21,208 nucleotides of DNA, from contig DBLF01000048.1 in the NCBI GenBank assembly GCA_002297965.1, forward strand, positions 10,186 to 31,393, in the 5' to 3' direction. Below the pieces are notes generated by a model that saw only the letters and a list, made by a program, of their open reading frames with translations, was not told the DNA's origin and did no database searches. A program made the position numbers and the translations under genes. Origin of the DNA: Candidatus Segatella papionis (GTDB taxonomy: Bacteria; Bacteroidota; Bacteroidia; Bacteroidales; Bacteroidaceae). Shown here one piece after another: positions 13,330-19,472 of this stretch (the first letter of the stretch is position 1; every line of letters starts with the position of its first letter).

Positions 13330-14007
13330 ATGAGAATAGACATTATTACAGTATTACCCGAGATGCTGGAGGGATTCTTCAACGAGTCTATCCTGGCACG
13401 TGCGCAGAAGAAGGGTCTCGCCGAGATTCATCTGCACAATCTGCGCGACTATACATTAGATAAATGGAAGAGAGTAGATGATTACCCTTACGGCGGAAGT
13501 GCCGGAATGGTGATGCAATGTGAGCCTATCGACCGATGCATCACGGCGCTGAAAGCTGAACGCGAGTACGATGACGTTATTTATGTGTCACCCGATGGCG
13601 AAACCTTCAACCAGAAGATAGCCAACGAGATGTCTCTGGGCGGAAACCTCATCATCCTATGCGGTCACTACAAGGGAATCGACCAGCGTGTGCGCGACCA
13701 CCTCATCACCCGCGAGATTTCTGTGGGCGACTATGTGTTGACTGGTGGCGAGTTGGCGGCAGCCATTATCTCGGATGCAGTAATCAGATTGGTACCTGGC
13801 GTAATCAGCGACGAGCAAAGTGCCCTATCCGACTGTTTCCAGGACGACATGTTGGCTGCTCCTATTTATACCCGTCCCGCCGATTACAAGGGTTGGAAGG
13901 TACCAGAGATTCTACTCAGCGGCAACGAGGCGAAGATTCGCCAATGGGAGTTCGACCAGGCTATGGAGCGAACTAAAAAGCTGAGACCTGACTTGCTTGG
14001 GGAATAA
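13330..14007 (+). CDS. trmD: tRNA (guanine-37-N1)-methyltransferase
   Basis: This 225-residue SPOUT methyltransferase starts MRIDIITVLPEML. It shows DYPYGGSAGMVMQCEP (substrate loop), the knot segment ILCGHYKGIDQRV and VGDYVLTGGELAA, followed by the C-terminal helical domain. TrmD methylates G37 next to the anticodon using SAM and prevents +1 frameshifts. The start at 13330 is chosen because the family begins exactly with this Met and the promoter excludes the upstream TTG. It is not in the rpsP-rimM-trmD-rplS operon of Proteobacteria. Together with tcdA, two position-37 tRNA modification enzymes occur in this window, though not in one operon. Confidence 0.96.
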   Translation: MRIDIITVLPEMLEGFFNESILARAQKKGLAEIHLHNLRDYTLDKWKRVDDYPYGGSAGMVMQCEPIDRCITALKAEREYDDVIYVSPDGETFNQKIANEMSLGGNLIILCGHYKGIDQRVRDHLITREISVGDYVLTGGELAAAIISDAVIRLVPGVISDEQSALSDCFQDDMLAAPIYTRPADYKGWKVPEILLSGNEAKIRQWEFDQAMERTKKLRPDLLGE

Positions 14008-14021
14008 TTCACCCAAGCAAG
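13992..14021 (+). other. Strong hairpin spanning the trmD stop codon
   Basis: CTTGCTTGGG (13992-14001) and CCCAAGCAAG (14012-14021) form a perfect 10-bp stem with the TAA stop in the loop. It is followed by AAACTATTT, not a T-tract, so it is at best a weak terminator; it may stabilise the 3' end or pause polymerase. Confidence 0.6.
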
Positions 14022-14045
14022 AAACTATTTAAGGTGGTAAAGACA

Positions 14046-14089
14046 GAAGATGGAAGATGGAAGATGGAAGCCTAGAAGATGGAAGTCTG
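14046..14089 (+). repeat. GAAGATG heptamer array after trmD
   Basis: GAAGATG occurs three times in tandem (14046-14066), then GAAGCCTA, GAAGATG again (14075-14081) and GAAGTCTG. It is a purine-rich 7-bp array in the trmD-DUF805 spacer. No clear promoter for the next gene was found. Confidence 0.65.
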
Positions 14090-14165
14090 AAAGAAAGGAC
14101 GAAGCCCTTTGGGACTACTATCACAATAACAATAACCGAAGTATAATTTAATAAAAAGTTAAAAG

Positions 14166-14729
14166 ATGAACAGTTATGAAGCAAAACCTATGATGGGGTT
14201 CGTAGAAGCCTTCAAGGTAGTAAACAAGAAATTCTTCGTTTATTCTGGCAGATCACGCCGATCTGAGTATTGGTGGGCGACACTAGCATTGGGTCTTATC
14301 AGTTGGTTGACCAGTTGGATTCCCGTCGTAAGCATTGCAGCAAGCATTTACACAGGGTTGCTAGGCATTTCTATGCAGTTCCGCCGTCTCCACGACATTG
14401 GCAAGAGCGGCTGGTGGGAAGGAGCCACGCTCATTCTTTCTTTCATTTGGTTGGGAATTCTCTTTTTCATAACTGGCGACTTCGAAGCGTTACTACAAGA
14501 AGACGTCGAAGCAATTTTCGAGGGGCTAAAGTCGGGCAACACTTTTGCCGTCACACTTTTCTGTATCATCACCATCATCCTATGTTTACTCGGATTATGC
14601 ATATTTATCTTCAGCCTTCTCGATTCTGACATTGAAGAAAACAAATACGGCAAGAGTCCTAAGTATTTCCATATCGCACAAAAAGAAGTAGAAGACACGG
14701 CTGGACCTACCGCACAAGTCTTGGACTAA
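14166..14729 (+). CDS. DUF805 family membrane protein
   Basis: This 187-residue protein shows the DUF805 marks: a F-V-Y-S-GRSRRSEYWW segment (about 24-37), then hydrophobic helices (about 38-70), the motif RRLHDIGKSGWW (about 73-84), further helices (about 86-102 and 126-156) and the C-terminal ENKYGKSPKYF (about 158-170). A charged insert, GDFEALLQEDVEAIFEGLKS, sits between the last helices. DUF805 proteins are inner-membrane proteins of unknown function, widespread in bacteria. The gene follows trmD in the same direction by 158 bp and may be read through from it. Confidence 0.85.
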   Translation: MNSYEAKPMMGFVEAFKVVNKKFFVYSGRSRRSEYWWATLALGLISWLTSWIPVVSIAASIYTGLLGISMQFRRLHDIGKSGWWEGATLILSFIWLGILFFITGDFEALLQEDVEAIFEGLKSGNTFAVTLFCIITIILCLLGLCIFIFSLLDSDIEENKYGKSPKYFHIAQKEVEDTAGPTAQVLD

Positions 14730-14846
14730 GCTACAATTAGGCATTAGGTTAAGTTTCGTTCGGGAGACCTATTAGGATAAGCTACAATTAGGAGACCTCT
14801 TTGGATAGGTTACGATTGGACCCCCTTGGATAAGTTATAATTAGAC
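14723..14846 (+). repeat. Degenerate ~25-bp repeat, four copies, starting inside the DUF805 stop region
   Basis: Units resembling GGATAAGCTACAATTAGG occur at 14723 (GGACTAAG form, containing the DUF805 stop TAA), 14775, 14803 and 14828, with spacings of 52, 28 and 25 bp. They are the first of three different repeat arrays in the 390-bp gap before the patatin gene. Confidence 0.6.
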
Positions 14847-14864
14847 CTTGGAACTAGACAAAAA

Positions 14865-14921
14865 ACGAAGCCTTTTTACTGAGACGAAGCCTTTTTACTG
14901 AAACAAAGTTCTTTTACTGAA
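14865..14921 (+). repeat. 19-bp tandem repeat, three copies
   Basis: Three adjacent 19-bp units start ACGAAGCCTTTTTACTGA (14865-14883, 14884-14902) and ACAAAGTTCTTTTACTGA (14903-14921). The first two are nearly identical; the third has drifted. Confidence 0.75.
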
Positions 14922-14953
14922 ATATAGAAAAGAGTTCTGAACAAAGTACTAAC

Positions 14954-15013
14954 GAAATTGCCCCAAAAAGCAAAGCATCACTACAAAATGCCTTTGCCTT
15001 TTGGGGCAATTTC
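14954..15013. terminator. Long bidirectional terminator between DUF805 and patatin genes
   Basis: GAAATTGCCCCAAAA (14954-14968) pairs perfectly with TTTTGGGGCAATTTC (14999-15013). After one mismatch the stem continues with GCAAAG against CTTTGC and AT/AT, for about 24 pairs in all. The plus-strand tail is TTCTTCTC. It separates convergent genes. Confidence 0.8.
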
Positions 15014-15027
15014 TTCTCATCATACTT

Positions 15028-15112
15028 CATAAGTGACGAAATTTCATGAGTGACGAAACTTCATAAGTGACGAAACTTCATAAGTGACGAAACTTCATGA
15101 ATGGCGAAAACT
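15028..15112. repeat. 17-bp tandem repeat, four good copies and one decayed
   Basis: CATAAGTGACGAAACTT or a one- to two-base variant occurs back to back at 15028, 15045, 15062 and 15079, with a degenerate fifth unit at 15096-15112. The array ends 7 bp before the patatin stop codon. There are no spacers, so it is a tandem repeat and a plausible variable-number locus. Confidence 0.85.
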
Positions 15113-15119
15113 CCTCACA

Positions 15120-15968
15120 TTATAAAAACTTCTCACAGAACGCCTCCCCCAGCAAAAAGCCTTCCTCATAGAGGTGTTCCAGCTTCCCGGTGTCTTTTTC
15201 TATTCTCCCCACCTCCAAAGGGCGCACGGGACGAATACAGGTTATCTTGCCCTCAGCCTCCAAATCGTCGATAAGCTGTATTTGCTCGTTATACGACCTA
15301 TGACGATGACTCAAAGCCACACGCAGGCGAGGATAGTTCTTATATAAATAAGGTATCTTTCGATCTTTGCTCGTATCTCGCCACCCCTTGTTACGAGTGA
15401 GAATCACCACATTATGCTCAAAGCCTTTGGCAAAGGCACGCTCCACAGGAATGCTGTCGGCGATTCCGCCGTCGAGCATCGGAATTCCATCCACCTCCAC
15501 AATCTTGCTCACATAGGGCAGACTGCTGGAAGCTCTCACTATGTCGAGGGCTCGCTGGCGGTCGTGGCTTTCCGAAAGATACATCGCCTTGCCTGTCAGA
15601 CAGTTGGTGGTTACCATCTCGAATCTGTCCGCATATTTAAAATAAGTGTCGAAATCGAAGGGAAGCAACTGATTTGGGAACTTGTCGTAAAGCAACTTAC
15701 GATCGAAAATGCAGCCCTGCGTAACCAAGTGGCGGATGCCAATATATTGATAGCGAGCCAAATAATCGATGTTTGAAATACGGGCACGCCTAGGCTGGCG
15801 ACTCATGTACGACATTCCGTTGCAGGCACCTGCCGACACTGCCACCGTATAAGGGAAATACACATCATGCTTCATGAAAGCATCCAGCACACCACTGGTG
15901 AAGACTCCTCTCATACCTCCACCTTCCAAGACCAGCCCTGTATTCTTCAAACTCAACTTCATTACCAT
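15120..15968 (-). CDS. Patatin-like phospholipase (YjjU type)
   Basis: This 282-residue protein has the patatin oxyanion loop GGGMRG (16-21), nucleophile S45 in AVSAGACN (43-50) and the dyad Asp D166 in MLDGGIADSIPV. The nucleophile elbow is A-x-S-x-G rather than G-x-S-x-G, with the small first residue kept. Family members are Ser-Asp acyl hydrolases acting on phospholipids or other acyl esters; the substrate here is unknown. No signal peptide is seen, so it is predicted to be cytoplasmic or membrane-associated. Start candidates are the Met codons at 15968 and 15962. It is a single gene on the minus strand, divergent from the aminopeptidase P gene. Confidence 0.88.
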   Translation of the reverse strand: MVMKLSLKNTGLVLEGGGMRGVFTSGVLDAFMKHDVYFPYTVAVSAGACNGMSYMSRQPRRARISNIDYLARYQYIGIRHLVTQGCIFDRKLLYDKFPNQLLPFDFDTYFKYADRFEMVTTNCLTGKAMYLSESHDRQRALDIVRASSSLPYVSKIVEVDGIPMLDGGIADSIPVERAFAKGFEHNVVILTRNKGWRDTSKDRKIPYLYKNYPRLRVALSHRHRSYNEQIQLIDDLEAEGKITCIRPVRPLEVGRIEKDTGKLEHLYEEGFLLGEAFCEKFL

Positions 15969-16004
15969 ATACCTTTCACTGTTTTTTAAGATTCACTGCC
16001 GCCT

Positions 16005-16044
16005 AGCTTACTATTTGTCTTCCCAAGCTTACTATTTGTCTTCC
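16005..16044. repeat. 19-bp direct repeat, period 21
   Basis: AGCTTACTATTTGTCTTCC occurs identically at 16005-16023 and 16026-16044; a decayed third unit follows (GAGCGAACTGTTTTCC). It lies in the predicted leader of the patatin gene. Confidence 0.7.
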
Positions 16045-16136
16045 GAGCGAACTGTTTTCCTTACATATTTCGCCTCGAAAACGGCTTTTATATATTAATT
16101 TTCTATAAATTCAAGCGAATTATTAAATTTTGTGTG

Positions 16137-16175
16137 CAAAGATAATACATTTTTCCGAAATAATTGCTAACTTTG
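16137..16175. promoter_or_regulatory. Back-to-back -7 boxes for patatin and aminopeptidase P genes
   Basis: TATCTTTG on the minus strand (16137-16144) points to the patatin gene; TAACTTTG on the plus strand (16168-16175) points to the peptidase gene, predicted start near 16181. The boxes are 23 bp apart, so each -33 region would fall on the other's -7 box. Neither has a good TTTG at -33. Confidence 0.55.
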
Positions 16176-16203
16176 CAGCAAAATAAAGTAAAATTCTAAA
16201 AAT

Positions 16204-17619
16204 ATGTTTAGCAAGGACACTTATATCAACCGTCGCCAAGAGCTCAAGAAGCTCGTCAAGAGCGGCGTTATCATCCTTTTTGGAAACAATAATTCACCAT
16301 GTAATTTCCCAAACAATGGATATTACCCATTCCGCCAGGACTCTTCATTCCTATACTACTTCGGGCTTCAGCGCGACGGATTGGTAGGTGTAATCGACAT
16401 AGACAACGACATTGAGACATTGGTGGGCGACGACATCGACTTGGTCGATATTGTATGGTACGGAAGCGTGGATAGCGTACACGACCTCGCAGAGCAAGTG
16501 GGCGTTCACAACACCGCTCCGATGAGAAGCCTCAAGACCATCTGCAACGACGCAATGGCCAAGAAGCGTAAGATTCACTTCTTGCCACCTTATCGCCACG
16601 ACATTATGATCCAAGTGTTCGACTTGCTCGGCATTCACCCTAACCAGCAGAAGGAGGAGGCCAGCATGGACCTCATCAAGGCTGTGGTCAAGATGCGTTC
16701 CACCAAGACTCCAGAGGAAATCGAGGAGTTGGAGCGTGCGGCTGTCATCGGATACAAGATGCACACCACCGCAATGAAGCTCGTTCGTCCAGGGGTCACA
16801 GAGAAATATGTAGCCGGACAGGTAAGCGGAATTGCCAACTCTTATGGAGCCATGGTCAGCTTCCCTACCATCTTCAGCCAGCACGGCGAGATTCAGCACG
16901 GCTACCCTAGCATGAATGTATTGCAGGAGGGTCGTTTGGCACTTTGCGACGCAGGAGCCGAGACCATCAACAATTATTGCTCAGACAACACTCGCACCAT
17001 GCCTGTGAGCGGCAAATACAGCCAGCGCCAGTTGGAGATTTACTCCATCGTAGAAGCTTGTCACGACTATGCGCTCGAAGTTGCCAAACCAGGAGTTAAG
17101 TGGGCTGACGTACACTTCGCCATCTGCCGCTTGCTCTTCGACCGCATGAAAGACCTCGGTCTTGCCAAGGGCGACACCGAGGAGGCAGTAAAGGCAGGCG
17201 CACACGCCATGTTCTTGCCTCACGGACTGGGCCACATGATGGGAATGGATGTTCACGACATGGAGAACCTCGACCAGATCAACGTAGGCTTCGACGAGGA
17301 GGTACGCCCTAACTTGGAGCAATTCGGCACCAACTGCTTGCGCATGGGTCGCCGTCTGCAAGAAGGATTCGTAGTTACCGACGAGCCTGGCGTATATTTC
17401 ATCCCTGCGCTCATCGACGATTGGAAGGCTTCTGGTCATTGTGCAGAGTTCCTCAACTTCGACAAGATTGAGACTTATAAGGACTTTGGCGGAATCCGCA
17501 TCGAGGATGATTTGCTCATCACCAAGGATGGTTGCCGCTTCCTCGGCAAAGACCGCATCCCTTATCATCCAAAGGATGTAGAGGAGTATATGGCTGCCAA
17601 CAAAGCAGAGATTCTCTAA
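16204..17619 (+). CDS. pepP: Xaa-Pro aminopeptidase (aminopeptidase P, M24B)
   Basis: This 471-residue metallopeptidase removes N-terminal residues before proline. It has the aminopeptidase P N-terminal domain (about 5-140) and the pita-bread catalytic domain. All five metal ligands are visible: D249 (CDAGAE), D261 (CSDNTRT), H344 (LPHGLGHMMGMDVHD), E394 (DEPGVYF) and E434 (GGIRIEDD); accessory H340 is also present. The spacings between H344, E394 and E434 are longer than in E. coli PepP, indicating loop insertions. It is cytoplasmic, with no signal peptide. The C1 peptidase gene follows 134 bp downstream in the same direction, and the two may form a peptide-degradation unit. The stop codon lies in a 15-bp tandem duplication. 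Confidence 0.93.
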   Translation: MFSKDTYINRRQELKKLVKSGVIILFGNNNSPCNFPNNGYYPFRQDSSFLYYFGLQRDGLVGVIDIDNDIETLVGDDIDLVDIVWYGSVDSVHDLAEQVGVHNTAPMRSLKTICNDAMAKKRKIHFLPPYRHDIMIQVFDLLGIHPNQQKEEASMDLIKAVVKMRSTKTPEEIEELERAAVIGYKMHTTAMKLVRPGVTEKYVAGQVSGIANSYGAMVSFPTIFSQHGEIQHGYPSMNVLQEGRLALCDAGAETINNYCSDNTRTMPVSGKYSQRQLEIYSIVEACHDYALEVAKPGVKWADVHFAICRLLFDRMKDLGLAKGDTEEAVKAGAHAMFLPHGLGHMMGMDVHDMENLDQINVGFDEEVRPNLEQFGTNCLRMGRRLQEGFVVTDEPGVYFIPALIDDWKASGHCAEFLNFDKIETYKDFGGIRIEDDLLITKDGCRFLGKDRIPYHPKDVEEYMAANKAEIL

Positions 17620-17637
17620 AAGGAGACTCTCTAAAAA
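17608..17637 (+). repeat. 15-bp tandem duplication across the pepP stop codon
   Basis: GAGATTCTCTAAAAG (17608-17622), which holds the last codons and stop of pepP, is followed at once by GAGACTCTCTAAAAA (17623-17637), two differences. Each half includes a small GAGA/TCTC dyad. Confidence 0.65.
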
Positions 17638-17753
17638 CAGAAATAAGTTAAAGACAAAGATTCACGAGACGAAAGATTCATCAAGGATTTAGCATCTTTA
17701 GACGAGAGACAAAGAGAAGAATAACATTATATATTTTAAAGAGAAAAAATTTC

Positions 17754-18965
17754 ATGAAGAAATCAATCATTGTTGCTGCCATGTTGGCTGTAGTTGCCAC
17801 AGGTGCGAGCGCAAAATCAGCTGCCGATTCAGCAGCCATTGCTAAGAACAAGCCTGTTTTCACAGTAGTAAAGCAGAACCCTATCACTAGCATCAAGGAC
17901 CAAAACCGTAGCGGTACGTGCTGGGCCTACTCTACACTCAGTTTCTTCGAGAGCGAGATTCTGAAGAACACAGGCAAAACCTACGACCTCAGCGAGATGT
18001 TCGTAGCCAACAAGACTTATATGGATCGCGCCACTATGGCTGTGAGAATGCACGGCGACGTGAGCTTCTCCCAGGGCGGTAGCGCATACGATGTGCTCTA
18101 CTGCTTGCAGCACTACGGAATCGTACCAGAGACCGCAATGCCAGCTCCTGGCACATTGACTGGCGACTCCCTCGCCAACTTCGGCGAGTTCTTCGACGTG
18201 ATGACTCCATACGTAGAGGCTGTAGCCAAGAGCAACGCCAAGAAGATTTCTTCTGCATGGAAGAGCGGTCTTCAGGGCATTATCGACTCTTACATCGGTA
18301 AGGTACCAGAGAAGTTCACTTACCAGGGCAAGCAATATACTCCAGAGAGCTTCTGCAAGAGCCTCGGCTTGAACCTCGACGATTACGTAACTATCACTAG
18401 CTACACTCACCACCCAATGTGGAGCAAGTTTGCCGTAGAGGTACAGGACAACTGGCGCTGGCCTTTGAGCTACAACGTTCCAATGGATGACCTCTGCAAG
18501 ATCATCGACAATGCCGTGAACAATGGCTACACAGTGGCTTGGGGCGGCGACGTTACTGAGGACGGTTTCACTCGCAAGGGTCTCGGAATCGCTTACGACG
18601 TGAAGAAGGTTCGCTCTATGTCGGGCACCGATGCTGACCGCTGGTTCAAGCTCTCTAAGGACGAGAAGAAAGAGAAGTTCGACTCTCTCGGCGTAAACGC
18701 TCCTGAGGTTGTTCCTACACAGGCTATGCGCCAGGAAGCATTCGACAACTGGGAGACCACCGACGACCACGGAATGCACATCTACGGAATTGCCAAGGAC
18801 CAGAACGGCAAGGAGTATTATATGGTGAAGAACTCTTGGGGCGAGTATGGCGACTACAAGGGCACTTGGTACATGACCAAGGCTTTCGTAGCTTACAAGA
18901 CCATGGACTTCATGGTTAACAAGAACGCCATCCCTAAGGACATCCGCAAGAAGCTGGGAATCTAA
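17754..18965 (+). CDS. Exported C1 family cysteine peptidase (bleomycin hydrolase/PepC-like)
   Basis: This 403-residue protein has a signal peptide: MKKS, a hydrophobic stretch (5-16) and GASA with cleavage expected after A20. The papain-fold catalytic residues are Q50 (IKDQNRSG), C56 (SGTCWAYS), H339 (DDHGMHIYG) and N360 (VKNSWGEYG). The long insert between Cys and His and the overall length place it with the C1B group (bleomycin hydrolase, aminopeptidase C), which are usually cytosolic hexamers without signal peptides. Here the enzyme should act in the periplasm or outside. Codon choice looks strongly biased toward a small codon set (GGC, AAG, GAG, CGC), consistent with high expression. It probably degrades peptides together with pepP upstream. 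Confidence 0.9.
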   Translation: MKKSIIVAAMLAVVATGASAKSAADSAAIAKNKPVFTVVKQNPITSIKDQNRSGTCWAYSTLSFFESEILKNTGKTYDLSEMFVANKTYMDRATMAVRMHGDVSFSQGGSAYDVLYCLQHYGIVPETAMPAPGTLTGDSLANFGEFFDVMTPYVEAVAKSNAKKISSAWKSGLQGIIDSYIGKVPEKFTYQGKQYTPESFCKSLGLNLDDYVTITSYTHHPMWSKFAVEVQDNWRWPLSYNVPMDDLCKIIDNAVNNGYTVAWGGDVTEDGFTRKGLGIAYDVKKVRSMSGTDADRWFKLSKDEKKEKFDSLGVNAPEVVPTQAMRQEAFDNWETTDDHGMHIYGIAKDQNGKEYYMVKNSWGEYGDYKGTWYMTKAFVAYKTMDFMVNKNAIPKDIRKKLGI

Positions 18966-18980
18966 TTAAGTTAGAAGTTT

Positions 18981-19028
18981 GAAGTTAATACTTCTCACAA
19001 TTATGAAGTTAATACTTCTCACAATTAT
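18981..19028 (+). repeat. Perfect 24-bp tandem duplication after the C1 peptidase gene
   Basis: The 24-bp unit starting GAAGTTAATACTTCTC occurs identically at 18981-19004 and 19005-19028. Each unit contains the hairpin GAAGT-TAAT-ACTTC. A GTTAGAAGTTTG heptamer-like run (18970-18981) precedes it. Confidence 0.85.
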
Positions 19029-19034
19029 AAAGGG

Positions 19035-19070
19035 TCGCTTGAGAGTTTTTATACTTTCAAGCGATTTTTT
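19035..19070 (+). terminator. Intrinsic terminator of the C1 peptidase gene
   Basis: TCGCTTGA (19035-19042) pairs with TCAAGCGA (19057-19064); inner pairs GAGT/ACTT extend the stem to 12 bp. Six T follow (19065-19070). It is a strong plus-strand terminator. Confidence 0.92.
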
Positions 19071-19094
19071 AAGCTGTACGGTTAATAGGTAATA

Positions 19095-19207
19095 TTTATT
19101 CATCGGATTTCACAGAGTAATATTCATCGGATTTCACGGAGTAAACGGAAGCATTTTTGCTCATTGCAGAATATTCTCCGATAATTCTGCGTAATCCGAT
19201 GAATAAA
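19095..19207. repeat. Palindromic repeat element with a 24-bp tandem pair
   Basis: A 24-bp unit containing TATTCATCGGATTTCAC occurs at 19097-19120 and 19121-19144 with one difference. An inverted copy of TTTATTCATCGGATT (19095-19109) lies at 19193-19207 (AATCCGATGAATAAA, 15 bp perfect). The element resembles a REP- or MITE-like non-coding repeat rather than a gene; there is no transposase. It lies in the 507-bp gap before recJ. Confidence 0.65.
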
Positions 19208-19253
19208 GCTAACAACTGTATTGGTCGCTTTTTATTATCATCTTCCACTTCCC

Positions 19254-19329
19254 TAACTTCTAACTTTCCAACCATCTAACTTCTAACTTTCCAAACTTCT
19301 AACTTTCCAAACTTCTAACTTCTAACTTT
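19254..19329 (+). repeat. TAACTTC/TAACTTT heptamer array upstream of recJ
   Basis: The heptamers TAACTTC and TAACTTT alternate with CCAAACTTC blocks. TAACTTTCCAAACTTC is repeated exactly at 19284-19299 and 19300-19315. The complement GAAGTTA/GTTAGAAGTTTG matches the run at 18970-18981, so oppositely oriented arrays bracket the C1 peptidase-recJ spacer, as at acn-gltA. Confidence 0.7.
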
Positions 19330-19439
19330 CTTCCCCCTTTACCTCCCCATTTCTTAGTATTTGCTACACTTTTTCAGTTAAGAGCTGCCTATTTTTGCAA
19401 ATTTCGTCTAAAACCTTTTCTATTGTCATTTTATTTTTG

Positions 19440-19447
19440 TAACTTTG
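19440..19447 (+). promoter_or_regulatory. Probable -7 box of recJ
   Basis: TAACTTTG is an exact -7 match, 25 bp before the recJ ATG; transcription would start near 19453. The -33 position holds only TTTT (19416-19419). Confidence 0.55.
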
Positions 19448-19472
19448 GGGGCAGAAATAAAAAATAATTAAA

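Noticed and set aside
15028..15112. CRISPR array
   Set aside because: The units are 17 bp and directly adjacent with no spacers, and no cas genes are present.
17829..18779. 316-codon minus-strand frame antisense to the C1 peptidase gene
   Set aside because: It is a shadow frame caused by strong codon bias; the sense frame has a signal peptide and all catalytic residues.
19095..19207. Insertion sequence remnant
   Set aside because: There is no transposase fragment or target-site duplication visible; only short tandem and inverted repeats are seen, so it is listed as a repeat.
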